From: Rugamonas rivuli | GTDB lineage: Bacteria > Pseudomonadota > Gammaproteobacteria > Burkholderiales > Burkholderiaceae_D | Direction: 5' to 3' | Length of the DNA stretch: 64,000 bases | Assembly: GCF_009380165.1 (NCBI RefSeq) | Contig: NZ_WHUF01000003.1 | Span: 930,001-994,000 of the forward strand | Shown: in pieces, positions 50,250 to 59,658 of the stretch | Numbering within the stretch: position 1 is the first letter of the stretch | Layout: each line of letters begins with the position of its first letter | Program-made: the position numbers and the translations under genes | Notes under the pieces: model-generated | Told to the model about the DNA's origin: nothing | Databases searched by the model: none | What the model saw: only the letters and a program-made list of their open reading frames with translations

Positions 50250-53206
50250 TTTTACGCTGTCTCAACGCATTGCTTCTTCTGTTTCTGATCGCCGGGCCGC
50301 AATTCGCCCACGCGTCAGAACCAAGCCCGCTGCTCATCGACTACAGCCATACCGCCTGGTCCGAAAGGGATGGTGCGCCGACTGGCGCCACCAAGTTCGC
50401 GCAAGGCCCCGACGGCTGGCTATGGATCGCCACGCCAACCGGCATGTACCGGTTCGACGGCGTGCGCTTCGAACGCACCGACAAAATCCACGGCTATCCT
50501 CTGGAGTCCAGCAACATCATGGGTCTGACCACCGCGCCCGATGGTGCGGTCTGGGTAGGCTACCGCGTCGGCGGCGTGTCCGTGTTCAGGAAGGATGGCG
50601 CTCACACTTATGCGGAGCAGGACGGCCTGCATCCGGTCGGCTCCCTGCATATCGAAGCCGCTCCCGATGGCGCGATCTGGGTCGCGATGCGCGATGGCGT
50701 GGCCGTGCTGCCACGCGGCGGCAGCCGCTTCCAATACCTCGGCCCCGAAGCCGGGCTGCCGGCTCTGGGCGTATTCCAGATCTTGTTCGCCCGCGACGGC
50801 ACCACATGGGTAGGGACGAACACGGGCGCCTTCTTCCGCAAGCCAGGCGAAACCCGCTTCACCCAGGCCTGGCCGCATGTCGCGCTGGTCTGGCTGTGCG
50901 AAGCGCCGGACGGCACGATATGGGGCAACGATTTCAAAAATGGCTACTACAGGGTGCGTTCAACGCAGCCTTCAGCAGGCGAGTCCCTCAAGCCCGAACT
51001 CGATGGCTACGGCATGCTCTTCGACCGCCAGGGAACGATGTGGATGATGCATACCGATGGCATGGAACGCAGAGTGGCGCCCGCAGGGGCCAGCCTTCCA
51101 GAGCAACGGCTGTCGAAAGAAAACGGCATCAGCGGCCCGATACTCAGCACGCGGTTCCAGGACAGGGAAGGCAATCTTTGGATAGGCACGGCGGGCGGGA
51201 TAGACCGGCTGCGCCCGAATCGCCTGAGAACCATGCCCGTGGAGACGCAACTGGAATATCCCGCACTGGTGGCAGGGCCGTCCGGCGATATCTGGGTGGG
51301 CGACTATGCACGCGATGTCTGGAAGTACAACCTTGCAGGACGCGTCAGCCGCGAGGCCCTGGGGCCGATCACGGCCAGCTACACCGCGCCGGACGGCGTC
51401 CTGTGGCTGGGCGGGACGGAAGCCCTTCAGCGGCGCGACCGCGATGGCGCCGTGACGTCGATCCCTTATCCACCCGAACTGAAAAGCCTGCGCGTCCACG
51501 CCCTGCAGCAGGATAGAGATGGCGCCTTGTGGGCCTCCTTCTCCTCCGGCAAAGGCGTGTACAAACTCGTTGATGGCCAGTGGACCAAATCCGGCGGATT
51601 GCAGGGGCTCACCGACCTGCTGACCACCTCCATGGCCCGCGACGCCAAGGGGAACTTGTGGATGGCACATCTGCGCAGCCAGATCACCATCATCGACGGC
51701 GCCACGGCACGCACACTGGGGCCGAAGGACGGTCTGCAACTGGGCACGATCATGCAGGTGTACCGCGACGGCCAGGCCATGTGGGCAGGCGGAGAAAATG
51801 GCGTCGTGCTCTATCGCGACGGCCGCTTCGCCACCTTGCGCGGTGAGCGCAACGAAATCTTCCGAGGCGTATCCGGCATCGTCAGGCTGCCGAACGGCGA
51901 CCTGTGGCTGCACGGCGCCGATGGCCTGTATCACATCGCCGCCGCCGATATCAACGCGTGGCTGAACAACGAGCAGACCGCCGTGGCATTCGAACGCTTC
52001 GATGCGCAGGATGGCATGATGGGCCACGCGCCGCAACTGCGGCCCGTCCCCTCGCTGATGCGTTCAAGCGACGGCGTTCTGTGGTACGCGACATCGACGA
52101 CCATCGGCACCATCGATCCGGCCCACATCCTGCGCAATCCGCTGGCACCCCCGGTGGAAATCATCAGCGTGACTTCCGATAGCATGCGCTACCCTACTCC
52201 ATTGAACCGTGAACTCGCCCTGCCTGCGGGAACGCAGAATCTGCAGATCGACTTCACGGCACTGAGCCTGTCGATACCCGAGCGGGTGCGCGTGCGCTAC
52301 CGGCTGGTCGGCCTCGATCGCACGTGGCAGGAAGCGACAGGCCGCCGGCAAGCGTATTACACCAATCTGGCGCCGGGAAATTATCGCTTCGAAGTCATCG
52401 CATCGAACGAGGACAATCTTTGGAATACCAAAGGCGCCGCACTGGAGATAGGCATTCCTCCGACCTTCGTCCAAAGCGGCTGGTTCAAGCTGCTGTTGGC
52501 GGCGTTGGGGATACTGCTGCTGTACAGCGCCTACGCATTGCGGATACGCTACCTGACGCAGCGCATGCAGGAAAGCTTGCAAGCTCGCCTTGCCGAGCGT
52601 TCACGCATCGCGCGCGCCCTGCACGATACGCTCCTGCAAAGCATGCAGGCTTTGCTGATGTCGTTCGACGCGCATAGCCAGAATCTGAAGGAAGGCACAA
52701 CGGAGCGCACGCGCCTGGACCAGACGCTCAATCTCGCCGAGCAATTGCTGGTGGAGGGAAGGGACCAGATCATGGACCTGCGCGCATCCGCCTCACCGGA
52801 TGCGCTGGAGCTCACGTTGGAGCAGTTCGGAAAAGGGCTGGCTGAACACCGCTCGCACGCCTTTGCCATGAAGGTCAGCGGCGTGCCGCGACAACTGCGC
52901 CCGCATGTGCACGACGAGGTCTACGCCATCGCACGCGAAGCGCTGTTCAACGCCTCGCGCTACGCGGACGCCAGCCGCATCGAGCTGGAACTGGACTACA
53001 GCGCCAACGCCTTCGTCGTGCGCATTCGCGACAACGGGAAGGGCCTGGACGACGCCGTCGCCGCAGCAGGCCACCGGCCCGGCCATTGGGGCATGGTGGG
53101 CATGCGCGAGCGCGCCTACAACATCGGCGCCAGCCTCGCAATCGAAAGCAAGCCGGGCGTGGGCACGGAACTCACTGCGACGGTACCGGGAAGAACGGCT
53201 TACTGA
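50246..53206 (+). CDS. Beta-propeller/YYY sensor histidine kinase, orphan
   Basis: A 986-residue membrane sensor kinase. Signal anchor at the N-terminus (ILRCLNALLLLFLIAGPQ), then Reg_prop-type beta-propeller repeats (about 35-620, with WLWIATPTGMYRFDG, IWVAMRDGVAVL, LWIGTAGGIDRL, and similar). A Y_Y_Y domain (about 660-725, TWQEATGRRQAYYTNLAPGNYRFEVIASN) and a helix (about 740-758) precede the HisKA_3 box ARALHDTLLQS (H793) and an ATPase with DNGKGLDD and GMVGMRERA. Start: TTG 50246 overlaps the previous TGA as TTGA and gives a compact signal; GTG 50207 is an alternative. No response regulator gene is adjacent. Confidence 0.88.
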   Translation: MILRCLNALLLLFLIAGPQFAHASEPSPLLIDYSHTAWSERDGAPTGATKFAQGPDGWLWIATPTGMYRFDGVRFERTDKIHGYPLESSNIMGLTTAPDGAVWVGYRVGGVSVFRKDGAHTYAEQDGLHPVGSLHIEAAPDGAIWVAMRDGVAVLPRGGSRFQYLGPEAGLPALGVFQILFARDGTTWVGTNTGAFFRKPGETRFTQAWPHVALVWLCEAPDGTIWGNDFKNGYYRVRSTQPSAGESLKPELDGYGMLFDRQGTMWMMHTDGMERRVAPAGASLPEQRLSKENGISGPILSTRFQDREGNLWIGTAGGIDRLRPNRLRTMPVETQLEYPALVAGPSGDIWVGDYARDVWKYNLAGRVSREALGPITASYTAPDGVLWLGGTEALQRRDRDGAVTSIPYPPELKSLRVHALQQDRDGALWASFSSGKGVYKLVDGQWTKSGGLQGLTDLLTTSMARDAKGNLWMAHLRSQITIIDGATARTLGPKDGLQLGTIMQVYRDGQAMWAGGENGVVLYRDGRFATLRGERNEIFRGVSGIVRLPNGDLWLHGADGLYHIAAADINAWLNNEQTAVAFERFDAQDGMMGHAPQLRPVPSLMRSSDGVLWYATSTTIGTIDPAHILRNPLAPPVEIISVTSDSMRYPTPLNRELALPAGTQNLQIDFTALSLSIPERVRVRYRLVGLDRTWQEATGRRQAYYTNLAPGNYRFEVIASNEDNLWNTKGAALEIGIPPTFVQSGWFKLLLAALGILLLYSAYALRIRYLTQRMQESLQARLAERSRIARALHDTLLQSMQALLMSFDAHSQNLKEGTTERTRLDQTLNLAEQLLVEGRDQIMDLRASASPDALELTLEQFGKGLAEHRSHAFAMKVSGVPRQLRPHVHDEVYAIAREALFNASRYADASRIELELDYSANAFVVRIRDNGKGLDDAVAAAGHRPGHWGMVGMRERAYNIGASLAIESKPGVGTELTATVPGRTAY

Positions 53207-53214
53207 GCCCCAAG

Positions 53215-53853
53215 TCAGCGATAGGCCAGCACGTCCAGTACCGCGTTTCCGTTCTCGCCAACCAGCTGCAACGCGGCGGGTGCGGTGTCGGCGGATGCCA
53301 GCGCCAGGCCTTTGTAGCTGCCTTCGGCGGCGCTGCCGCAACCGCTGGCAGTTAAGGTCAACGCGGCCGCGCCGCCGTAGGTGGCGCTGAAGTCCACCTT
53401 GCCGGACAGTTTGCAATCGCTGCCGCCCGCGCTGATGGCGCCGTCGGCAGCCACCGTGAACAGAGCAGGCTTGCCGCCGATGAGTGCCTGGTAGTTACCG
53501 GCCGCGTTGGCGGGCGACAGCGCATTCAGCACCAGCGCCTGCGTGCGGTCGTAGGCCAGCGTCACCATGCCGCCACTGGACACCGGCACGCGGCGTCCCT
53601 TGCTGCCATCCACCACGTGCATCACGGTGGCGGCGCTGTCGCCGTCGGCCGACAGCAGCACATAGCCCTTGCCGTCCTTGTTGGTGTAGATGCTGGCGCC
53701 GGACACTGTATCGCCATTGGCATAGCCTTGCAAAGCGCCCTCGCCCATTACCGGCACGCTGCTGGTCGGCGCCGGCTCGTTGCTGGACGAGCCATTGCAT
53801 CCCGCGAGGCCGACAACCACGGCCAGCAAGGCCGCCTTCATCGTGTTGTTCAT
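53215..53853 (-). CDS. Hypothetical lipoprotein
   Basis: 212-residue lipoprotein of unknown function. Lipobox L-A-G-C19 (VGLAGCNGSSS), Ser/Pro-rich spacer, then a Gly/Ala-rich beta-strand-like domain repeated in pattern (about 40-210; two conserved Cys in SDCKLSG and SGCGSAAEG may pair). The ATG overlaps the SurE stop (ATGA), the last gene of the exported-protein run. I recognise no family. Confidence 0.75.
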   Translation of the reverse strand: MNNTMKAALLAVVVGLAGCNGSSSNEPAPTSSVPVMGEGALQGYANGDTVSGASIYTNKDGKGYVLLSADGDSAATVMHVVDGSKGRRVPVSSGGMVTLAYDRTQALVLNALSPANAAGNYQALIGGKPALFTVAADGAISAGGSDCKLSGKVDFSATYGGAAALTLTASGCGSAAEGSYKGLALASADTAPAALQLVGENGNAVLDVLAYR

Positions 53854-54881
53854 TGCGCGATCCCGTTCAATTTGATCTTCATCGCATCTTCAAACGCGCG
53901 GCGCGCTTGCGGTACGCCTTCGACCGGAGAAATCGTCACCGCCGTCTTCGCGGCGATCACATTGTCTTCCGACGTGGCGGCTGTATCCTTGGGCAGTACC
54001 ACGCCGCTCGGCAGCGTGGTGCCGCCAGTGGCCAGGCTGATGCCGGGTACGGGGAAGTTGACGCCCGAGGCCACCGCCAGCGGACTGTCCGACAGCTTTT
54101 CATAGAACGCCGGCACATAGCTGCTGGCCTTGCCGATGCGGGTGAAGCGGTACGGCAGCGCCGCGCCGGCACCGGCGCTGAAGTCCGGTACGTTGACGTT
54201 CAGACCCACGCCATCCGGCATCAGCAGGCCGCCGGCCTTGGCCTTGTTGGCGATCAGCGTGTCGACCAGCTTGACGACGATGCCCGCTACTTCATACGCA
54301 CGATGCGACGCCGGCAGCGCGCCGCTCCAGTTGACCTGCGCCGTGGCGGCATCGCTGACGGCCATTGCCGGCAAGCCGCGGTTGATCATGTAGATCAGGT
54401 TATTGAAGGTGCCGCTGCTGGCGTTGATCGCGCCGGTGTTGTTGCCCTCGTTGGGACCGGAGATCACCAGGTCGGGCGCGGCGCCCCACTTCTTCTTGGC
54501 CAGCACGTCCACGCCATACAGGCATGCCGTCACCGGCGTGCCGTTGACGTAGGAGACATCGGCGTCGCCGGTGTCCACACCTACGCCTGGGGCGCCGGCG
54601 GCCAGCCCCAAGGCCACCGCGCCGCGCTCCTTGCCGGTCAGCGCGCTGACCGGTGTGAGGAAGGCGATGTAGCCGCCACGGCCGGATTGATTGTCGATAG
54701 GTGCAGCCACCGCCACGCTATGCCCAGCTGCCGACAGCTTCGATTTCAACGCGCGCAGGTTGGCGGCGGTGATGCCGTCATCGTTGCAGAGCAGGATGTT
54801 CAGCGCGGACGCTGGCGCCGCAGCAGTCAAGGCAAGGGCGCCGCACAAGGCGATTGCGCTGTTGAAGCGTGAAGATGGCAT
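53850..54881 (-). CDS. SurE-type 5'/3'-nucleotidase, exported
   Basis: 343-residue protein with a SurE fold that removes phosphate from nucleotides. The signal peptide (SRFNSAIALCGALALTAAAPASA) is unusual for SurE, which is normally cytosolic. The metal motif is LLCNDDGI (N33-D34-D35) and SGPNEGNNTGAINASSGT (about 147-165) carries the SGPN and SGT loops. ATG 54879-54881 has AGGAAG just upstream; ATG 54947 would add a non-signal extension. 106-bp gap to the upstream gene. Probably scavenges nucleotide phosphate in the periplasm (inference). Confidence 0.9.
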   Translation of the reverse strand: MPSSRFNSAIALCGALALTAAAPASALNILLCNDDGITAANLRALKSKLSAAGHSVAVAAPIDNQSGRGGYIAFLTPVSALTGKERGAVALGLAAGAPGVGVDTGDADVSYVNGTPVTACLYGVDVLAKKKWGAAPDLVISGPNEGNNTGAINASSGTFNNLIYMINRGLPAMAVSDAATAQVNWSGALPASHRAYEVAGIVVKLVDTLIANKAKAGGLLMPDGVGLNVNVPDFSAGAGAALPYRFTRIGKASSYVPAFYEKLSDSPLAVASGVNFPVPGISLATGGTTLPSGVVLPKDTAATSEDNVIAAKTAVTISPVEGVPQARRAFEDAMKIKLNGIAQ

Positions 54882-54987
54882 GGCACTTCCTGTCGAATGT
54901 ATAAGAACGCAGAAGTGTAGTGATGCCTTGTTACCGCGACGTGACACGACAGCCGACAGCGCCGATACCGGGTATATCGAAACAGGA

Positions 54988-55602
54988 CTAGTCTCGCACG
55001 CCGACCCAGCGCCCCTTCTCCAGACGCAGGCGCTGCTTCATCTGCATCTGCCCTTCGCTTTTCATGATGTAGGCGATCATCGGGAACACCTGCTGCGCAG
55101 CCGGTTCGTGCATCCACGGCGCGGCGGCGAACTTGTAGGTGTAGCTGGCCGTTCCGGTCGCAGCATCCCAGGCCACCACCTTGACCAGACTAAGTTTGCC
55201 GACACAGAAATCGCCGGTGCGCGCGATCTTCTCACCGGTCGGTGCGACGGTGCTTGTGTCGCGCTTCAGATAGAATTTTTTTCCGGCCTCGGTCAGGCTG
55301 TAGCGCTGCACCGGCACCTCCTGCTCGACACCTTCGGCGTTACGGCGCACCACCATGCCGCCGGCCGATTCCGCCAGCCCCAGTTGCGCCAGCACCGGCA
55401 GCTGTACCGCATCGCGGCTGCCCGCTTCCGCGTCGCCCGGGGCCACGTCGATAGGCCAGTCGAACTTGCCGACGCAAACGTCGCCTTGCTGCGCAAGGTA
55501 TTTGCTCAAGCCGGCGGCCAGCGCCTTGTGGCTGGGTTGCGGTGCAGCGTAGGCCGAAGCCGAAACTGCCGCCAGCATCGCCACCATCGAAATCATCTTC
55601 AT
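54988..55602 (-). CDS. Hypothetical exported protein
   Basis: 204-residue exported protein. Signal peptide MKMISMVAMLAAVSASAYAA. The mature part has two similar segments, GDVCVGKFDWPIDV (about 40-53) and GDFCVGKLSLVKVV (about 130-143), suggesting an internal duplication with one Cys each that may pair. A C-terminal YIMKSEGQMQMKQRLRLEKGRW ends it. Function unknown. Its ATG overlaps the stop of the peroxidase gene (ATGA). Confidence 0.78.
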   Translation of the reverse strand: MKMISMVAMLAAVSASAYAAPQPSHKALAAGLSKYLAQQGDVCVGKFDWPIDVAPGDAEAGSRDAVQLPVLAQLGLAESAGGMVVRRNAEGVEQEVPVQRYSLTEAGKKFYLKRDTSTVAPTGEKIARTGDFCVGKLSLVKVVAWDAATGTASYTYKFAAAPWMHEPAAQQVFPMIAYIMKSEGQMQMKQRLRLEKGRWVGVRD

Positions 55603-56786
55603 TTTTTCACCACCAGATCGTTATCGGTCAGCGTGTTGAGGAACGCCTCCAGGTCTTGCATCTCCTGCTCGGTCATCGGCGGTTCGCTACCGCGTTTGCG
55701 GCCGTCGAGTGGCATCTGCTTATCGAGGTTGGCGCGGTAGCGCGCCGGCAGGTCGTTATACTTTTGCACCACGCCTTTGACGGTCGGATACCAGCGCTCC
55801 GGATGGGTGTCGCGCGTGTTGTAGAAGCGGATCACATCCTTCAGCGACTTCAACGCGCCGTTATGGAAGAAGGCCGAACGCGTCGCGACGTTGCGCAGCG
55901 TCGGCGTCTTGAACATACCGCAGTACTGGCTGCTGGCGGGACGTGGATGATCGGGACGGTCGCAGATGCCCAGGTCAAAATAGCCGGCCTTCGCGTTGGC
56001 AGGAATGTCCTTGTTGCGCGGGGCGCCTATCGCCGCATAGGTAAAGTCGGTGAACAGCTTGACGCTGCCGTTCAGGCCCGCGCCGTTGTAGTGGCATGCG
56101 AAGCAGTTGCCCTTGTTGGCATCGCTGTAGACGGCAAAACCGCGCATCTCGGCCGCCGTCAACTCTCCGCCGATCTTGTTGCTGGAGTAGAGGTCGTACT
56201 TGCTGCTGTAAGGGTGGAAGCTGCTGTCCTCCAGCTGATAGGCCTGCAGCGCGTCCAGCGCGTGCCTGAAGGCCTTTTGATCGTTCTTGAACACCTCCGG
56301 CCCGAACGCCTGGCGGAACTGCTCCGCGTAGGCCGAGGCGCGCAGCTTGCGCACCACATCGGCCACGCTATTGTTCGCCATCTCGTGCTTCGCCAGCAGC
56401 GGTATGCGCGCCTGCTCGGCCAGCGTGGCGGCGCGGCCGTCCTGCGTGTGGCCGCCGCCGGGGCCGGGCGTGCTGATGCCGTCCGGGTTGTCCAGCATGT
56501 CCTCATACGGCGGCGTGTACTCCTGATAGCGCAGCGACGGCACCGCGCGCACGCCTGCCGTGGCCAGCCTGGCGCCGCCCAGCTGCACCGCCAGCTTGTT
56601 CGGCGGTGCATGGGCGTGGGCCGGATCGTGGCAGGTGGCGCAGGACATCCTGCCGGAACCCGACAGCGATTGATCGAAAAACATCTGCTTGCCGATTTCG
56701 GCGGCGGCGCTCAACGGCGCCACCGCCGGCGCGGCCACGGCTTGCGCCACCGCCACACTCAACACCAACATCAAGGCCAGTCTCAT
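55599..56786 (-). CDS. Di-heme cytochrome c peroxidase (CcpA/MauG family)
   Basis: 395-residue periplasmic protein with two c-type heme sites, C49-AT-C52-H53 and C227-FA-C230-H231, as in bacterial di-heme peroxidases. Signal peptide MRLALMLVLSVAVAQAVAA. GVRAVPSLRYQEY and KTPTLRNVATRSAFFHNGALKSLKDVIRFYNTRD (around 300-330) are typical. It would reduce H2O2 or act as a MauG-type oxidase. It starts directly at the stop of the phosphoesterase gene, so co-expression with it is near certain. Confidence 0.93.
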   Translation of the reverse strand: MRLALMLVLSVAVAQAVAAPAVAPLSAAAEIGKQMFFDQSLSGSGRMSCATCHDPAHAHAPPNKLAVQLGGARLATAGVRAVPSLRYQEYTPPYEDMLDNPDGISTPGPGGGHTQDGRAATLAEQARIPLLAKHEMANNSVADVVRKLRASAYAEQFRQAFGPEVFKNDQKAFRHALDALQAYQLEDSSFHPYSSKYDLYSSNKIGGELTAAEMRGFAVYSDANKGNCFACHYNGAGLNGSVKLFTDFTYAAIGAPRNKDIPANAKAGYFDLGICDRPDHPRPASSQYCGMFKTPTLRNVATRSAFFHNGALKSLKDVIRFYNTRDTHPERWYPTVKGVVQKYNDLPARYRANLDKQMPLDGRKRGSEPPMTEQEMQDLEAFLNTLTDNDLVVKK

Positions 56787-58940
56787 TTACTTGAGCGCCC
56801 AGCCGTTGCGCTGATCGGCGTCCGGGCCGACCTGCTTGATGGTTGGGTAGCCGTTCTTCTGGACGTAGCCGGCCGGGATCACATAGGTGTGATTCATCGG
56901 ACGCACCGCATCGAAGTGGGCGTCGGCGCTGCCTGCATACTCGGGCAGGTTCAGGATGTTCGCCGCGATGAACTTCTGGCTGTACTTCGAACGGTTCATG
57001 TACGACCAGTCGTCCGCAGGGTCGGCCAGCTGGAACATGTCCTGCAAGGTGCGCACCAGCGAGATGTGGCTGTAGGCGTCGCTGTCGACCACGCCCTTAG
57101 GTGCGCCAGGCTGGTTGTTCAACACGCCGAAGATGCTGGTGCCGTGGCCCTTGTTGCCCTGCTTGTAGTTGGTGATGGATTCCACCGACACGCTACCGTC
57201 GGCGTTGCGCACCAGCGGGCCCAGTGCCACCGGGGTGCCGCTGGTATTCCAGCCGCAGCACGAATTGAAGCCGCTGGTGGCCGTACCTTCGTCGAACATC
57301 ATGACGATGGCGACGCGTTTTTGGGGGTTGTTCCACAGCGGCGAAGCCTGGATCTTCTTGATCAGATAGTCCGTGTATTTATCGCCGCGATAGATCAACG
57401 GGCTGCCGGAGCAGTCGCTGGCTGGCTTGGTGGTGGCGCTGCCAGGCAGCGTGCCGACCAGCGTCACGCCGTGCATGTCGTCGCACTGGTCCGGTTCCAG
57501 GATATTGATCTGGCCGACGTCGCCGCTTTGCAGATCGTCGCCGAACTGGTCGACGTTCCAGCCGGCCGGCGCCACTGCCGCCAGCGCGGCATCCCACTGC
57601 CCGCCGCCCAGGGTGCGGTTATTCTTCAGGAATTCCGGCGAGCTGCGCACGTTCTGGAAGAACACGCTGCCATTGTGCTTGGCCGCGTACAGCGCGCCGG
57701 CCAGGCGCACATTCAGGCCCGGCGTGCCGATGGCGCCAACCGGATCGTTCGCCGTGTACAGATAGTCCGGCGCGGTGATGGTGGCGTCGGCAGTGCCGTC
57801 CTTGCGCCAGTCGCCGCCCGGGTTCTTGGACTCGCTGTAGACGCGCCAGCTCATGCCCTTGCTGGTCAAGGCATTGAACAGGTTGGGACGGCTCTTGATA
57901 TTGTGGTTGGTGTTGTTGTTGCAGGCGTTGACGCCAGGCGGCAGCGGCAGGTCTTCAATCGCGTTGGCGGCAGCGGTGCCGCTCGGGTAGCAGTTGAAGG
58001 CGCTGTCGTCGGTGATGCCGAAGTCGTCGCCGGCGGCGATGGCCAGGCGATTGGGCTCACTCGGATTACCGGTGGCGTAGTAGCTGGTGAACTGGTTGCC
58101 CGCATTCAGATAGGCGTTGATGCGCGGCGCGTAGACCGAGTTCTTGATCGACGACGTGGCCTTGTTTTCCAGGACGATCATGAACACGTGGTCGTAGCGC
58201 GGAATGCCTTCCAGGTTCATCGCGGCCTGGTGCGCTTCCTTCATCGTGATCGCAGGGCCGGTGGCGCCTGGATCCGCGGCCAGCGCAGCGGGCGATACGT
58301 CGCGGCGGTCCACCATCTTGGCGGCGAAGGCGAAGCGGTTGCTGAGAATGACGGATTCCTTCAGCAGGTCGGCGCCGGCGGCGGTCATGTCGGCCAGCAC
58401 GGTGTCGGACGAAACGTTCAGGCGGATGGCCAGGTTGTTCTTGGCCGATTCAAAACTGATGCGGTCTTCTTCCATCATGCGCACCACTTCGGTGGTCAGC
58501 GGCGAGATCGCGACCTTGGCCGGCACCAGTGGATTGATCAGCGCAGCCGATACCTGGTCGGCTGCGGCGCGCAGCACCATGCGCTGGCCTGCGGGATGGC
58601 CGCCGTTGAGCGAGGTGGCCGAAACTTCTGCCACCAGTGCGCCCGGGGTGCGCGTGGCCAGCAGGAAGCTGCCGTCGGCCTTGGTCAGGGTGCTGGCTTC
58701 GCCGGTGTCGCAGACGCCGTTGTCGTTGGCGTCGATGCAGACCTTCACCGACTGGAACACCGAGGCCACAGTGCTCGACGCGGCGCTGGCGGCCGGCGAG
58801 TTGGCGATGACCGGCGGCGTAAACCAGGTGCCGGAGACGACGCCGCGCACGGTGACAGGTGCGGTGGCGGCATGGGCCGGCACCGACAGCGCCAGCACGG
58901 CGCCTGCGACGGCGCTCGAAATCAGGGTAGTTTTTAGCAT
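56787..58940 (-). CDS. Exported phosphoesterase (phospholipase C/AcpA family)
   Basis: 717-residue exported enzyme. Signal peptide MLKTTLISSAVAGAVLALSVPAHAA. An N-terminal domain of about 230 residues includes a calcium-like D-rich segment, VCIDANDNGVCDTGEASTL (about 67-85). The phosphoesterase (PF04185-like) domain begins with YDHVFMIVLENKATSS (about 245) and continues with the ASGDDFGIT region and VAIVMMFDEGT (about 545), both typical metal or active-site regions. Substrate (phospholipid, phosphate ester) not predicted. It is the second gene of the probable operon headed by the PEP-CTERM gene. Confidence 0.9.
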   Translation of the reverse strand: MLKTTLISSAVAGAVLALSVPAHAATAPVTVRGVVSGTWFTPPVIANSPAASAASSTVASVFQSVKVCIDANDNGVCDTGEASTLTKADGSFLLATRTPGALVAEVSATSLNGGHPAGQRMVLRAAADQVSAALINPLVPAKVAISPLTTEVVRMMEEDRISFESAKNNLAIRLNVSSDTVLADMTAAGADLLKESVILSNRFAFAAKMVDRRDVSPAALAADPGATGPAITMKEAHQAAMNLEGIPRYDHVFMIVLENKATSSIKNSVYAPRINAYLNAGNQFTSYYATGNPSEPNRLAIAAGDDFGITDDSAFNCYPSGTAAANAIEDLPLPPGVNACNNNTNHNIKSRPNLFNALTSKGMSWRVYSESKNPGGDWRKDGTADATITAPDYLYTANDPVGAIGTPGLNVRLAGALYAAKHNGSVFFQNVRSSPEFLKNNRTLGGGQWDAALAAVAPAGWNVDQFGDDLQSGDVGQINILEPDQCDDMHGVTLVGTLPGSATTKPASDCSGSPLIYRGDKYTDYLIKKIQASPLWNNPQKRVAIVMMFDEGTATSGFNSCCGWNTSGTPVALGPLVRNADGSVSVESITNYKQGNKGHGTSIFGVLNNQPGAPKGVVDSDAYSHISLVRTLQDMFQLADPADDWSYMNRSKYSQKFIAANILNLPEYAGSADAHFDAVRPMNHTYVIPAGYVQKNGYPTIKQVGPDADQRNGWALK

Positions 58941-58973
58941 GGGTATTCTCTAGTCAATGGCGGAATGGCGGAA

Positions 58974-59525
58974 TCAAGCCTGGCGGCGACGGCGGGCGGC
59001 GACGCCGGCCACGCCCAGGCCGGCGATCAGCATCGCGGCGCTGCCGGGTTCCGGTACCGGCGCGGCCACCAGCGACCAGCTGGCGTTGTTGGTCGGCTGG
59101 TCGAACGCCAGGTCGGTGCAGTTGCCGTTGCAATTGAGCGCGTAGGCCTGGTTACCAATCTGCGCATCGCTGCTGGTGACGAAGAAGAAGTAGTTGTTGA
59201 TGTCGTTGTAGTTCGTCTGTGGATTCGCATCGGCGAAGATGAAGTTGTTCTTGCCCGCGACAGTCGACACGACGGCGCCCGCTGCGCTGTTCCAGTTGTG
59301 CGTGGAAGCGTCCCACGATGCGCCGGTCAGCGCACCGGTAAAATCGGTGCCGTTGAAGTTGATGTGCACATTGGAGACGTTCTCCACCAGATCGCCGTTC
59401 AGGTGGCCGGACAGCGAGCCGGTGATGGCCTGGTTGTCGCCGAAGGTATAGGCGAAGGTGAAGTTTTCAGCGTGCGCGGAGGCAAACGCCGCCAGCAGGA
59501 TGGCTGCGGAGCAGATTTTTTTCAT
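58974..59525 (-). CDS. PEP-CTERM sorting-domain protein
   Basis: 183-residue exported protein. Signal peptide MKKICSAAILLAAFASAHAE, mature beta-rich part, and a C-terminal PEP-CTERM anchor (about 157-183): VPEPGSAAMLIAGLGVAGVAA, then RRRRQA. This signal is processed by an exosortase, which must be encoded elsewhere. ATG 59523-59525 is chosen over an upstream in-frame ATG at 59633 that would disrupt the signal peptide. It starts 33 bp upstream of the phosphoesterase gene, same strand. Confidence 0.9.
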   Translation of the reverse strand: MKKICSAAILLAAFASAHAENFTFAYTFGDNQAITGSLSGHLNGDLVENVSNVHINFNGTDFTGALTGASWDASTHNWNSAAGAVVSTVAGKNNFIFADANPQTNYNDINNYFFFVTSSDAQIGNQAYALNCNGNCTDLAFDQPTNNASWSLVAAPVPEPGSAAMLIAGLGVAGVAARRRRQA

Positions 59526-59618
59526 AGTGGCTACCTGGTATGAACAGCAAAGGAAGAAGCGCATCGCTTCATGTTTGAAACCGTCGCCGGTATGATGTGT
59601 TTTTTTTATTACGGCGCC

Positions 59619-59655
59619 GTGACATAACGACAATGTCCGCTGCCATATTTGTCAC
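59619..59655. promoter_or_regulatory. Dyad in the divergent PEP-CTERM / nucleotidyltransferase region
   Basis: GTGACA (59619-59624) and TGTCAC (59650-59655) are inverted copies, with additional GACA/TGTC half-sites between them (59629-59632 and 59634-59637). The spacing suggests a dimeric regulator on the shared control region. The half-sites resemble parts of Pho-box TGTCA repeats but do not give the standard 11-bp spaced pair, so the identity is open. Confidence 0.35.
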
Positions 59656-59658
59656 GTA

